DNA of 64,000 nt from Chitinophaga pinensis (GCA_943333125.1 CALQSB010000014.1:1-64000), one strand, 5' to 3'. Shown: positions 1 to 10,907, counted from the stretch's first letter. The notes: generated by a model not told the origin, from the sequence alone. Program-made: numbers and translations.

Positions 1-3000
1 TCCTAATGAAGAAGTAGAGGCATTTAAGTTCAATTGTTCCCCTTCACAAATAGGTGCTACAATAGGAACAACCGGAGCCGGCGGTGGATTGGGATCTGAA
101 AGGCTGAAAGGACCAACAGATGAAGAAGGACAATTCGTCAATACCACATATACATTGTTGTATGTTCCAGCTAAAAGTCCTGTGATAGTTACAGTTCCGC
201 TTGCATTCGCTGAGAGATTGACTGTACGCGGTCCGGATGGTCCTGTATAATTGACTGTATAAGAAGTTCCGACAGTAAGACCATTTAAAATAATGATTCC
301 TGTAGGAGTTGCACAATTAGTTGGATCAGTGGAACTGCTTCCTGAAATAACTGGTGTTGGATTCACAACCACAGTGGCATTGCCCGGTAAAGATGGGCAA
401 CTTAAAGCTCCATATGTGGCAGTGGCAATAACTGAATAGTTACCCGACATGTTGGTTGTTGCTGTATTACTAACAACCGGATTCTGTGTAGTGCTTACAA
501 AACTATTGGGACCACCCCAGCTCCACGTCACAGGCATCGTACTTGTTGTGCTGGCTGAAAGCGTTAATGAATTGCCGCTGCAGACCGGTGTATTAGAAGA
601 AGCTGTTGGTGTGGCAGGTGTTTGCTGAACAGTTACGGTTACTGTTGTGGCAGGTGAAGCACATCCACTAAGCGTTGATGTTACACTGTACGTTCCTGAT
701 GAATTTATACTTGCATTGTTTATTGTTGGATTTTGCAATGTGCTGCTGAAACTATTCGGTCCACTCCAGGTATAAGTAGAGCCTGTAGGTGAACCACTTG
801 CCGAAAGGTTGATCGTACCACCGGAACAAATATCATTCACTGGCGACACCACCGGTGATGTAGGCGGATTGGGATCAACGATGTTGAAAGGGCCAACTGT
901 AGCCGATGGACAAATTCCTTGTGTCACATAAACATTGCTGTAAGTACCTGCCGGAAGATTTGTAATTATAATATTTCCACTACCGTTTGCAATTATATTC
1001 AAATTGACGACCGTACTGGAAGGATTTGTATAATGAACTCCGTAGTTTATACCCGAAGTAAGTCCGCTCAATTGTATGGAACCAGTGGATGATGAACAGT
1101 TGGCCGGATTAGTGAAGTTGCTTCCTGTAATGACCGGTGTAGGATTTATAACAACGATTGTATTACTCGGCGATGATGGACAATTCAATGATCCGTATGT
1201 TGCAATAGCAGTAACGGTGTAAGTACCAGCCATGGCGTTTGTTGCTGCATTGCTGACAACAGTATTCTGTGTAGAGGCCAAATAACTGTTGGGCCCACTC
1301 CAGCTCCAGCTCACTGGCATCGTGCTTGTTGTGTTAGCTGAAAGCGTTAGTGAATTGCCAGCGCAAACAGGTGTATTGGAAGAAGCTGTTGGTGTAACAG
1401 GTGTTTGCTGTACAGTTACGGTTACGGTAGTAGATGGTGAAGTACAGCTATTAAGCGTTGCTGTTACACTATATGTACCAGTTGCGTTAATACTTGCATT
1501 ATTTATTGTTGGGTTTTGTAGTGTGCTGTTAAAACCATTAGGACCGCTCCAGGTGTATGTGGATCCTGCGGGCGAGCCACTTGCCGAAAGGTTGATCGTA
1601 CCACCGGAACAAATATTATTTACAGGTGACACCACCGGTGTTGCAGGTGGATTGGGATCAGATAACGAAAAGCTTAATGCATTGGATGCACAGCCATTGT
1701 ATGTTATGGTTATATTAGAATATGTTCCGGATCTGAGATTACTGATGATATAGGATGTGACACCTGCACTTGTTGTAAAATTTACAGCTGTTTGTGGGGT
1801 TCCGTTATAAGAATAGTTAAGTGTGTAAGGTGTGCCGGATATTAATCCGTTGATGGTAATGCTTCCGGTACTACTGGCACAGGAAGTAGGATTAGATGAT
1901 GTTCCGGTAATTGTTGGCGCTGTGTTTACCGTTACAACAGAAGTAACAGTTTTGCTGCAACCGGTGGCTGTTATGGTACCCGTTACGAAATAATTTGTAG
2001 TGGTAGTTGCAGTAGATGTAACAGTTGCGCCTGTTGTAGCACTGAGTCCGGTTGAAGGGCTCCACGAATATGTATCTGCACCTGAAGCAGTGAGTGTTGC
2101 CGAATTGCCTGAACAAATATTCGGGCTATTCACTGTAACAGAGGGAATAGGGTTTACGGTGATAGTGAATGAAATTGAGGTACCGGTACAACCATTTAAA
2201 GAAGGACTAACAGTTATGGTTGAGTTAATTGGAGAGCCAGAATTATTTGTAACATTAAATGTAGGAATACTTCCGGTTCCTGATGAAGCTAGGCCTATTG
2301 CAGTATTACTATTCGTCCAGGTGTAAACAGTTGCGCCTTGATTACCTGTAAAGTTAATAACGCCAGAGGATTGACCTGCACATTTTGTGATGCTGGATAC
2401 CGCATTTACGGTTGGTGTGGGATTGATGGTTATGGGTTGTGTGGCGTTTGTGGTGCCGCATGAGTTGGTAACCGATAAGGAAATAGTTGGTGATGCCGCA
2501 GTTCCAAAAGTTACATTGCCCGGATTCTGTAATGTTGAAGTAGCAGGAGTACCTCCGGGAAAAGTCCACGAATAAGTAGTGCTTGCATCAATATAACACG
2601 AGGCGCTTGAGCTTGCATTAATAGACTGATTGACACACAGTGTGGAAGCCAATCCTCCAATGGAAATTACCGGTTTTCCTTTAACCGTTACTGTTTGGGT
2701 AACCACGGTAGTAGAACACGCATTTGCTGGTGAAATTACCTGAAGACCAATAGTATATACCCCCGGACTTATAAACCTAAATTGGGGATTAGTTGAGTTA
2801 GCGTTTGTTCCATTACGAAATAAATAATTAGATGTATCTGGCAAACATCCTGCAGTGGGAACATATGTTACGGTCCAGATGTATTTATTAACTCCGCAAA
2901 GAGGAGAATTTGATAAGTTAGTTGTGTTTACATTTAGTGAGGCACACCCAATGTTATTATTTATTGAGAAGTCGGCAATAGGTGTTGGATTTATACAAAT

Positions 3001-4608
3001 GTTATTTGTTGTATCGTCATTACCGCATAAACTGTTTCCACCTCCGTTTAAATTTACATTGTAAATACCAGGAGTATTAAAGTTTATTGCAAGAGGTGAA
3101 GTGCCCGAAGTCCATGGATTAGGATTTGCCGGAAAGCCATTGTCGCTTCCAAGAAGTCCGGATACAATTGTCCAGCCTGTTGCTGGTGAAATATTCCAAA
3201 CAAGTTTTCCGTTTGCACAATCCCCATTATCCAAACCGGCATCAACAATATTTCCTACACTTCCATTACTTGTAAATGTTGCCGTAGAATTCTGACAAAG
3301 AGTATCATTTGAAGAAATTGAAAAATCTGAATTGGGTTTTGTAGAAACATATATTGGAACAATAGAAGCTGTAGATGACTGACATGGATTAGACGCAGTT
3401 ATTGTTACAGAAAAAGAATTTGTATATGTGCCACTTAGATTATTGCAACTGGTAATATTGAAAACATGTGTTATAAATGGCTGAGGAAGTCCTACAGTAG
3501 GATGGGTAAAAACAACTGGAGCGCTGCCGTCATTGAAGACAACGGTATAAATTGTACCTGGAGCATTGTTGCTGTTTCCCGCAGCATTTAAATAACTAAT
3601 GGGAAAGGTCAGAGAATCTCCCGAACAAATACTGGTATTTCCGGGGTTACCCATACCAATAGCAGGGTTTGTACCAACAAAAACATTATAATTAGTAGTG
3701 GTTTTACAAAAACTTGGAGCAGGTCCAGTTACAATAAATTTTAAAACATAAGTACCAATAGAATAAATATGGGGAATGTTTGAAGTAAAGGTAGAGGCAT
3801 TGAAATCCGAACTTCCATCACCCCAAATTATTTGATAATTAGAATTTGTGGTTGTAGTTGATGATGTATTTATAAATGTCAGGGAAGAAGATGTAGAATT
3901 AGAACATACTTTAAAATAAGTCACTCCATTAAAAGTCGATGTTGTTGCATCACTATTTAAAGTAGCACCAGGTTTTTGATAAACAGAAACTGTTTGAGTT
4001 GCCGTTCTAACACAACCAGTAGCTGTTGCTGTTGTAGTTAACGCAACTGTAAAATCTTGCGTTCCCCCACCAGTTGATGTATTGAAGGGGTGGGTTACAT
4101 TGATTCCATTTGCATTATTTGATCCGTCTCCAAAATTCCAGCTGTATGTTTGACCACCTTGAGGAGTAGTAAAAAAATTAATGTTAGTGCCAGAACATAC
4201 TATTGAATTTGGATTTACAGATATAGTAGGCAGAGCAGGCAAAGATGTCGTAATAATTGTTACCAAATTAAGGGTGTCCTGATTATTTCCTGATGTTATA
4301 ACACATGTATACACTCCAGCCGCCGACACAGATAGTGTACTATTAGTTGCTCCACTTATTACTTGAAATACAGTTGCTGTTCTAACCAGCCATTGATATG
4401 TTGTTCCGGAAGATGTATTATTTACTGTTAATATTTGGGAAGATCCGCTGCAAAGTGGAACATTGTTGGCAGGGGTAATATCAGGATTTGATAGAAGAGA
4501 TACTGTTATACTATCCTTGTAAAGAGGGCTGGCATTTGATCCATTTACAATTATTAATAATGCAAATGCACACAAAGTGCACCTAAGTACAGATTTTCTG
4601 AGTTTCAT
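1..4608 (-). CDS. Large secreted/surface protein with PKD, Ig-like and SprB-type repeats; C-terminus lies outside the window
   Basis: Start codon at 4608 (MKLRKSVLRCTLCAFALLIIVNGSNA, signal peptide). The frame reads open to base 1 where checked, with repeated motifs such as NPTSCASSTGSITINGL and SPVNNICSGGTINLSASGSPAGSTYTWSGPNGF. Absent from the ORF track because there is no stop in the window. Confidence 0.88.
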   Translation of the reverse strand, partial: MKLRKSVLRCTLCAFALLIIVNGSNASPLYKDSITVSLLSNPDITPANNVPLCSGSSQILTVNNTSSGTTYQWLVRTATVFQVISGATNSTLSVSAAGVYTCVITSGNNQDTLNLVTIITTSLPALPTISVNPNSIVCSGTNINFFTTPQGGQTYSWNFGDGSNNANGINVTHPFNTSTGGGTQDFTVALTTTATATGCVRTATQTVSVYQKPGATLNSDATTSTFNGVTYFKVCSNSTSSSLTFINTSSTTTTNSNYQIIWGDGSSDFNASTFTSNIPHIYSIGTYVLKFIVTGPAPSFCKTTTNYNVFVGTNPAIGMGNPGNTSICSGDSLTFPISYLNAAGNSNNAPGTIYTVVFNDGSAPVVFTHPTVGLPQPFITHVFNITSCNNLSGTYTNSFSVTITASNPCQSSTASIVPIYVSTKPNSDFSISSNDTLCQNSTATFTSNGSVGNIVDAGLDNGDCANGKLVWNISPATGWTIVSGLLGSDNGFPANPNPWTSGTSPLAINFNTPGIYNVNLNGGGNSLCGNDDTTNNICINPTPIADFSINNNIGCASLNVNTTNLSNSPLCGVNKYIWTVTYVPTAGCLPDTSNYLFRNGTNANSTNPQFRFISPGVYTIGLQVISPANACSTTVVTQTVTVKGKPVISIGGLASTLCVNQSINASSSASCYIDASTTYSWTFPGGTPATSTLQNPGNVTFGTAASPTISLSVTNSCGTTNATQPITINPTPTVNAVSSITKCAGQSSGVINFTGNQGATVYTWTNSNTAIGLASSGTGSIPTFNVTNNSGSPINSTITVSPSLNGCTGTSISFTITVNPIPSVTVNSPNICSGNSATLTASGADTYSWSPSTGLSATTGATVTSTATTTTNYFVTGTITATGCSKTVTSVVTVNTAPTITGTSSNPTSCASSTGSITINGLISGTPYTLNYSYNGTPQTAVNFTTSAGVTSYIISNLRSGTYSNITITYNGCASNALSFSLSDPNPPATPVVSPVNNICSGGTINLSASGSPAGSTYTWSGPNGFNSTLQNPTINNASINATGTYSVTATLNSCTSPSTTVTVTVQQTPVTPTASSNTPVCAGNSLTLSANTTSTMPVSWSWSGPNSYLASTQNTVVSNAATNAMAGTYTVTAIATYGSLNCPSSPSNTIVVINPTPVITGSNFTNPANCSSSTGSIQLSGLTSGINYGVHYTNPSSTVVNLNIIANGSGNIIITNLPAGTYSNVYVTQGICPSATVGPFNIVDPNPPTSPVVSPVNDICSGGTINLSASGSPTGSTYTWSGPNSFSSTLQNPTINNASINSSGTYSVTSTLSGCASPATTVTVTVQQTPATPTASSNTPVCSGNSLTLSASTTSTMPVTWSWGGPNSFVSTTQNPVVSNTATTNMSGNYSVIATATYGALSCPSLPGNATVVVNPTPVISGSSSTDPTNCATPTGIIILNGLTVGTSYTVNYTGPSGPRTVNLSANASGTVTITGLLAGTYNNVYVVLTNCPSSSVGPFSLSDPNPPPAPVVPIVAPICEGEQLNLNASTSSLG
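83..1660 (-). repeat. Intragenic tandem repeat, two units of about 783 bp (261 codons)
   Basis: Near-identical blocks at 533/1316 (ggcatcgt...ctgaaagcgtta) and 801/1584 (ccgaaaggttgatcgtaccaccggaacaaata), offset 783. Weaker boundary repeat 'ggattgggatc' near 88, 868 and 1651. Confidence 0.85.
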
Positions 4609-4796
4609 AATGAGGTTCTAAGGTTAAAATAGGTCTTCGACGGAGATTGGATTGGAAAAAATCTGAATACCAACTAACAATAACCTTGCCATTAGAGTAG
4701 ACAAAGGCTTTGTTTGTTGGGGTTCAGTGTGTAAACTTAATTATTTTATATTATAATTTATAATAAATTGGCTGGTTTTTTTTAGTTAGGTACATA

Positions 4797-4834
4797 AAAA
4801 ATCCCGGCTACACCTTTGTAACCGGGATTTTTTT
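4797..4834. terminator. Rho-independent terminator, possibly bidirectional
   Basis: aaaaATCCCGGctacacctttgtaaCCGGGATttttttt. Confidence 0.75.
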
Positions 4835-4874
4835 AAAACTTGTCAACTTATTTCAGGACAATTCTATCTTAGAT

Positions 4875-7800
4875 TTATTGCTTCACTATTTTAGTTCTAG
4901 AAACAACTTTACCATCTTTTACTACTTTAATTAAATAAATTCCAGCAGGTAATTTGGCAACATTAAGTTGTGATTTAGCTGAACTTGTACTTTTCGTCAT
5001 TACCTGTACACCGTTAATATCATAAATCTGAATGTCTGAAACACCTTCATTGGTTGTTAAATCAATGTTCAGAATATTCTGTACCGGATTAGGAAATACA
5101 GATAGTTGATTAATAGGATTAACGTCAGGTTTAGTAGCTGTACCTAATGCCACTTTTAACGTGTAACAAGTAGTAGCGCTAAAGCCTGTGCTGTATGGGA
5201 ACACTAATGCATAGTAAATGCCGGCTGCGGCAGTATAACTAATGGTTTCACTGGTGGTTGATGCATTTGCCGAACTGCCTACCTGTGTTCCTGCGCTGTT
5301 AAAGAGTTTTAAATCGAAATCCGCAGGAAGCGTTGTTAATGAAATCGTTATCGTTCCGCCAGTTGTGATAGTAAATTTATAATAATCAGAATCTTTTGCA
5401 ACACTAACTAGTCCTTTAATATCGGTATTAAAAGGAATTACTGCGGCTCCCGATGTTTTATTATTTGTTGTATTATCATAAGCACTGCCTGTGCAAGATG
5501 TTACTGTAGTAGATGTAGCCTGAATGGTGTAACAGGTAGCACTATTTGCTCCACTGTATCCAAAAACTTTAATATAGTAAGTTCCTGCCGCCTGGTTGGT
5601 TATTGAAACCGTTTCTGTTGAAGAAGTAGTGGCTGCTGATCCTACAGAAGTTCCTGCACTGTTATAAATAGTCAAATCATAATCAACTCCCGAAGGACCA
5701 ACAAGATTATAAACAATATTGCTGGTAGCCGTAGTTGTTATTTTAAAATAATCAATATCGATAGTTGTAGTAAGTGCTGCAGAATTGACAACTCCCGAAG
5801 AGATTGCTGCTGCTGTTGCAGTAGTTTCATTAGGCTCAAATGCTGTTCCACAAACCGAAACGGCAATAGTAGTAAACTGAGCAGCACTAAATCCACTCGC
5901 GCCATTAGCTCCGCAATTGGTACTTACTCGATAGTCATATAAAGAAGTTGCAGCTAACCCGCTAATAACAACTGATGTAGTTGTTGATGCAGTGGCCGCG
6001 CTTGTCCATGTTGTTGCTGTACTTAATTTATAATCTACAGAGTAACTAACGGCTCCGGTAACTGCTGTCCAACTAACGGTTGCGCCTGTTGCACTTATTG
6101 CTGATGAAGTTAAACCTGTTGGTGCATTACAAACAAATGGTGCGCTGGTAGTAAACTGAGCTGCAGAAAATCCACTAGCTCCGTTTGTTCCACAATTGGT
6201 ACTTACTCTCCAGTCGTATAATGTACTTGTAGTCAAACCACTTATGGTAAACGATGTTGTTGTTGAAGCTGTTGCAACACTTGTCCATATCGCATCTGTA
6301 CTTAATTTATAATCTACCCCATAGCTAACTGCTCCGGTAACTGCTGTCCAACTAACGGTTGCGCCTGACGACGTAACCGATGAACTCAATCCCGCTGGAG
6401 AAGTACATACAAAAGGAGCTGTTGTTGTAAAGTTTGCTGTTACATAATTTCCGCTGCCTGCAGCACAGGTTGCTCTTACTCTAAAATTATATAATGAACC
6501 CTGAGTCAATCCTGAAAGATTTGCAGTTGTTGCTGTTTGTGCAGTTGCAAAACTTGTCCATGTTGTTGCGCTATTCAATTTATAATCTACCGCATAACTT
6601 AATACATTGGAAACCGCTGACCAGCTTACTGTAGCTACATTATCACCAATAGCAGAAGAAGTTAATCCTAATGGATCACCACAAGCAACCACTCCACTGA
6701 TAGTGAAATTGGTATTGCTAATATCAAAGAAAATGTTTCCAACAGCTTCTACTTTAATTCTTGCTGTTGTAGATGGTGTTGTAGGAATAACCAAAGCTTC
6801 TGTTCCGTCATTTGGTGTACTTGCAGATAATACTGTAGGGAAAGTTAATCCGCCATCCGTACTCAATGAAATTTTTACATTAGCACAACTTACAGGCGTA
6901 GCAGTAGTACTGGCCACGCTCCAAGTAATCGTCTGTGTTGATCCTCCAGCCCAGCTTACTGCTGTATTAGGAACCGAAACAGCAAATGGACCAGATGCAG
7001 AACTAACGGTAACTGTCATATCGGTAAACTGTGTTTGGCCCACTTTAACAGGAGCTGTAGAACTATATGGGCAATTATCCCTTACTGTTAATCTGAATTT
7101 TAATGTTCTCGCCACCGAACTTAGTGCTTCGGTATTTGTAGCGGCATCGCCACCTGTAAGAGGACCAGAAATTAAACTACCTGCAAGTATAGTTGCAAGT
7201 TTTGGAAAATATCTTGTGGGTGATGATGTTGGAGAAAAAGAAACCCAGTTTGGACCCGTTGCTTTAGTAGCGCTTGCTACGCTGCTTGTCGTTGTTTGTG
7301 AGGAAGAAGCATTATCATTTTGCTCCCAGCAATAAGTCAGCGCATCTCCGTTAGCGTCTGTTGCAGCGCCAGTCAATGCAAATGGTGTGCTCTTAGGAAT
7401 GGTATAATTTGAAACGGCTGCAACTACAGGAGTAGCATTGTTCGCTGAAATACTTGTGGTTATTGGACAAGTTTTAGTGCCCAAATTAGTTTGTATTTGA
7501 GCAATGGTTGCTTCATGATAAATACTTATAGAATGATTAGCCACATCCTGACTTGTTATCCCAGCATAACCCATAATCGTAATTCCCGAACCAACTTCAT
7601 CATTAACACCAGAACCCTCATTGCTCATAGAAAAAGTATGATTCCCGCCTAATTGGTGTCCTACTTCATGTACCACATAATCAATATCAAAATTATCTCC
7701 CTGAGGAATACCATCAGCAGGTGAAGTGATTCCACTTCCCTTAGTTCCGCTTGTACAAACACAACCTATACAACCTGCATTACCACCACCACCTGATGAT

Positions 7801-8702
7801 CCAAACATATGTCCAATGTCGTAATTGGCATCTCCTATAACTGAAGTAAGTGTTGATTGTAAAGAAGCGTTCCAACTTGACAAAGTAGTAGAATAAGGAT
7901 CGGTAGAAGTGCTATAATATATAACTGATGTTGTATTAGAAATAAGATTTAAATGCAAAGCGAGGTCTTTCTCATAAACGCCATTACATCTTGTAATCGT
8001 TGCATTAAAAGCAGCTAAAACCAAAGACACCTGAGACGCGCTTGTTGCTCCAAAATAATTAGAATATTCTGCATTACAAGATTGTGCCAAACGCATGGTT
8101 TTTAAATCGCCGCCCGATCTTGCGGTAATACCACTGTTCATCACAACGGTATTAATGCCTTCTGATAAAATTCTGTCTTCTGTAGAGCAAGACCATGACA
8201 ATTGACCTGGATTTCTTTGAGAAACAAACACGGCATAAACAGTATGATCTTGTGAATAAGCCTCAATAAATTCATTAGGTTTATCTGTTCTGAACAACAT
8301 GGTTTGAATACCCTGTGGAGAAATACTCAATTTTAAGGTTGCATATTTATCTGTAAGTCCTTTTCCGGAAAATGCTCTGATTTCGGGAAAACGAGCCTGT
8401 AACGCTGGTTCAAAATTCGAAGCTTCTACCATTTCGAATTCTTCGATCTGACCGTCAACGTTTGGAAGAGAAATTATTGTAGTGTGTCTTGTTGAATTAT
8501 CTACCACCGAGAACAACTCTTGTCTGAGATCGGAAATATTTAAATCATATAATTTAAAAAGTTTTGGAAAGGAAAGTCTGGCTACCGATTTATCTGTTGT
8601 AATTCTTTCGGAACCTTTATGTAATGACCAGTAATTTTTAGGCTGAGCCATCGCTGCATTCAATAAGGTGAATGAAAGCACAATAAGTAGCAATTTTTTC
8701 AT
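4875..8702 (-). CDS. Secreted reprolysin-like (M12B-type) zinc metalloprotease with FN3 repeats, PPC domains and T9SS type A sorting domain
   Basis: HEVGHQLGGNHTF zinc motif; three FN3-like repeats; two FEPNET/DYYKF-type PPC domains; C-term SVFPNPVQNILNIDL...LPAGIYLIKVVKDGKVVSRTKIVKQ. Confidence 0.92.
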   Translation of the reverse strand: MKKLLLIVLSFTLLNAAMAQPKNYWSLHKGSERITTDKSVARLSFPKLFKLYDLNISDLRQELFSVVDNSTRHTTIISLPNVDGQIEEFEMVEASNFEPALQARFPEIRAFSGKGLTDKYATLKLSISPQGIQTMLFRTDKPNEFIEAYSQDHTVYAVFVSQRNPGQLSWSCSTEDRILSEGINTVVMNSGITARSGGDLKTMRLAQSCNAEYSNYFGATSASQVSLVLAAFNATITRCNGVYEKDLALHLNLISNTTSVIYYSTSTDPYSTTLSSWNASLQSTLTSVIGDANYDIGHMFGSSGGGGNAGCIGCVCTSGTKGSGITSPADGIPQGDNFDIDYVVHEVGHQLGGNHTFSMSNEGSGVNDEVGSGITIMGYAGITSQDVANHSISIYHEATIAQIQTNLGTKTCPITTSISANNATPVVAAVSNYTIPKSTPFALTGAATDANGDALTYCWEQNDNASSSQTTTSSVASATKATGPNWVSFSPTSSPTRYFPKLATILAGSLISGPLTGGDAATNTEALSSVARTLKFRLTVRDNCPYSSTAPVKVGQTQFTDMTVTVSSASGPFAVSVPNTAVSWAGGSTQTITWSVASTTATPVSCANVKISLSTDGGLTFPTVLSASTPNDGTEALVIPTTPSTTARIKVEAVGNIFFDISNTNFTISGVVACGDPLGLTSSAIGDNVATVSWSAVSNVLSYAVDYKLNSATTWTSFATAQTATTANLSGLTQGSLYNFRVRATCAAGSGNYVTANFTTTAPFVCTSPAGLSSSVTSSGATVSWTAVTGAVSYGVDYKLSTDAIWTSVATASTTTSFTISGLTTSTLYDWRVSTNCGTNGASGFSAAQFTTSAPFVCNAPTGLTSSAISATGATVSWTAVTGAVSYSVDYKLSTATTWTSAATASTTTSVVISGLAATSLYDYRVSTNCGANGASGFSAAQFTTIAVSVCGTAFEPNETTATAAAISSGVVNSAALTTTIDIDYFKITTTATSNIVYNLVGPSGVDYDLTIYNSAGTSVGSAATTSSTETVSITNQAAGTYYIKVFGYSGANSATCYTIQATSTTVTSCTGSAYDNTTNNKTSGAAVIPFNTDIKGLVSVAKDSDYYKFTITTGGTITISLTTLPADFDLKLFNSAGTQVGSSANASTTSETISYTAAAGIYYALVFPYSTGFSATTCYTLKVALGTATKPDVNPINQLSVFPNPVQNILNIDLTTNEGVSDIQIYDINGVQVMTKSTSSAKSQLNVAKLPAGIYLIKVVKDGKVVSRTKIVKQ

Positions 8703-8958
8703 AACAGTGTTTTTAATTTATAATAGCTATAAATATACCGATTTATATATGGTATTAATCAGGAAAATTAGGCTAACACGACTCGTTAGTGATTTTTTTA
8801 TTGGGATGGAATTTTTTTAACTTTATTACAAATTATTAATCAATAACTTATAAAAATAAATATCTTTTAAATGCCTTAGCATGTTTATTTTTTATTTATG
8901 ATTTGATATGTGAGTTTAATTATTTGTAAGATTTTTTAAAACAATAAAATCACTTTAT

Positions 8959-9927
8959 TTAAATAGCCCTGAATATCATCAATATATTAATAAAGAAATA
9001 GCTGAGAAATACAAAAACACCAGCAATTTTATCAAATTTGAAATACCTTAATGAGTGTTTCGATTCATATAATTTTAAAGAAATTATTGAACACAAAATA
9101 GATATCAATATATAAACAAAAGTTATGTCGTGGATTTTATCTACAAGGGTAAAAGAAATACTTTCAGGCATATTGGAATCTACTACATATTTATTTCCAA
9201 CTGCAGCAAACAAGGCTCCTATACTCAATCCAAATCTCGGATCAACATGTATAGGCTTTATAAAAAACACCAGAAATGCGACAAGGAAAGCTACATAACA
9301 CCCGGTAAATAATTTAAAAAATAAAGCCAGGCTGTCTCTGGATAAATATAACGTATAGACGACATTTGGATAATGGCTTTCTCCATTGAGAGAAGGGTTT
9401 TCAAAATCCGTTTTATAATGGCTTAATCCTTTGCTAATTTTACTGCTGTCTATTTTCCAGCCTTTGATGTTTATTTGTTTGCCGTATTCAAACACCGGTT
9501 TTAATTCTGTTAGAAAAACTTTTCTGATATCGAGATCTTCTTCCTCTAAAATAATTTCTACTTTTTGCAGATCGAACGGATAGTTTTCCCAGTCCCAATT
9601 TTGATTAATGATTGCTTTGCAATCCTGTGAAGCCCATATTATATCCCCCTTCTTTTCGATTTTCTGATTTGAACATTCAAAATCTTTTGCATTAACTATC
9701 TCAACTGAATTTAACGGATTTAAAGAGTCGTTTTTGTAACTATACCACATCCAAAGATCTGCGCCATAGATAAACGTATTTGAGTTAAATTCAGATAATG
9801 ATTTTAAATAAATGCCCACCTTTACAGTGTCTGCTGGTTTGTTTTTTTGTGCCTTCAGTTGCAACAAAAAGAAAGTAAAAATTATAAACAGACTGGCTGC
9901 TTGAAATACTTTTCTGTTTTTTATCAT
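8959..9927 (-). CDS. Putative pentameric ligand-gated ion channel (prokaryotic Cys-loop-like family)
   Basis: Signal peptide; extracellular beta domain with NWDWENYPFDLQKVEI (compare FPFDxQ of pLGICs); four C-terminal TM segments with DPRFGLSIGALFAAVGNKYVVDSNMPESISFTLVDKIHD resembling TM2-TM3. Confidence 0.7.
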   Translation of the reverse strand: MIKNRKVFQAASLFIIFTFFLLQLKAQKNKPADTVKVGIYLKSLSEFNSNTFIYGADLWMWYSYKNDSLNPLNSVEIVNAKDFECSNQKIEKKGDIIWASQDCKAIINQNWDWENYPFDLQKVEIILEEEDLDIRKVFLTELKPVFEYGKQINIKGWKIDSSKISKGLSHYKTDFENPSLNGESHYPNVVYTLYLSRDSLALFFKLFTGCYVAFLVAFLVFFIKPIHVDPRFGLSIGALFAAVGNKYVVDSNMPESISFTLVDKIHDITFVYILISILCSIISLKLYESKHSLRYFKFDKIAGVFVFLSYFFINILMIFRAI

Positions 9928-9997
9928 TTGAATTTTTTTTCAGCCGGTGTTAGTTTATTTTTATATAACATCAAGAAATTGCTTTATTGCTCTTTTT

Positions 9998-10813
9998 TTA
10001 TTTAAATATTTTATTAAGAAACAATTGCATCTCTTTCCAGGAAGCTAGATCTGCTGCTGCGTTATAAGCAATAGGTATATTAAATTTCTTTCCCCACTCA
10101 GTTGCAGCCGGATTGGAAAATGCATGAGTCGCATTGGGATATTGTTTAAAAATATAATCAGCTCCAATATCATCCATCTCTTTTTTAAAAGCTTCTACCT
10201 CTTCTTTTTTTACAAACTTATCTTCTTCGCCATGACAAATAAGAATTTTAGATGTCATTAATTCTTTTTTTGCAGGAACACCTATTAGGCTCCCATGAAA
10301 ACTTACGACACCGGTCAGTGGTTCTCCCATTCGGGCCATATTTAATGCCATCGCTCCACCAAAACAGTAACCAATAGCCGCTATTTGTGTTGTGTCTGCC
10401 TGACTATATGTTTTTACTTTAGTTATTGCGGCATCAAAACGACTCTTCGCCAAATTGCTATTTTGATATAAAGGTGCTGAAAGTGCAGCGGCCTCCTCTA
10501 CACTATTGGCGCTATTCCCATTACCATATAAATCAATAGCCATAGCCAAATACCCTAATTGCGCTATTTGATTTACCCTGTTTTTCATATAATCATTCAA
10601 ACCCCACCACTCATGTATAATTAATACTATAGGTCGTTTTGATGTTATATTTGAATCGTATGCCAACACTCCGGTTAGATTTACTCCATCAGAAACATAA
10701 TTTACTGTTTCGGTTTTTATATTCATTGAAGATTTATTTTGGGAATTACAGGCTGTGATAAACGAAAAAATTGCGGCTATCGGTAATAGTATATTTTTAA
10801 TTTTTAACTCCAT
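9998..10813 (-). CDS. Dienelactone hydrolase family protein (lipoprotein)
   Basis: Lipobox SFITAC; VLIIHEWWGLNDYMKNR; GYCFGGAMALNMA nucleophile elbow; ATHAFSNP. Confidence 0.88.
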   Translation of the reverse strand: MELKIKNILLPIAAIFSFITACNSQNKSSMNIKTETVNYVSDGVNLTGVLAYDSNITSKRPIVLIIHEWWGLNDYMKNRVNQIAQLGYLAMAIDLYGNGNSANSVEEAAALSAPLYQNSNLAKSRFDAAITKVKTYSQADTTQIAAIGYCFGGAMALNMARMGEPLTGVVSFHGSLIGVPAKKELMTSKILICHGEEDKFVKKEEVEAFKKEMDDIGADYIFKQYPNATHAFSNPAATEWGKKFNIPIAYNAAADLASWKEMQLFLNKIFK

Positions 10814-10907
10814 TTTTAAAAGTATTTTAAATAAATATAGAAAAAATAATTTGTTTCTATTTTACTTTTTATGATTTTCAACTATAGGTTTTAATTAATT
10901 TTAGGTT

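Noticed and set aside
44-2569. Minus-strand ORFs 44..316, 1892..2116 and 2354..2569
   Set aside because: Out of frame with the true minus-strand CDS (1..4608); Cys/Tyr/Asn-rich composition typical of frame shadows.
1289-3295. Plus-strand ORFs 1289..1753, 2000..2326, 2387..2575, 2855..3064, 3101..3295
   Set aside because: Antisense to the long open minus frame of the SprB-like protein; low-complexity Val/Pro-rich shadows of Thr/Ser/Gly-rich repeat codons.
6607-7335. 242-aa plus-strand ORF
   Set aside because: Antisense to the metalloprotease, whose domains continue unbroken through this stretch.
4875-8702. The metalloprotease as a novel toxin
   Set aside because: Architecture (M12B-like + FN3 + PPC + T9SS domain) is common among secreted Bacteroidota proteases.
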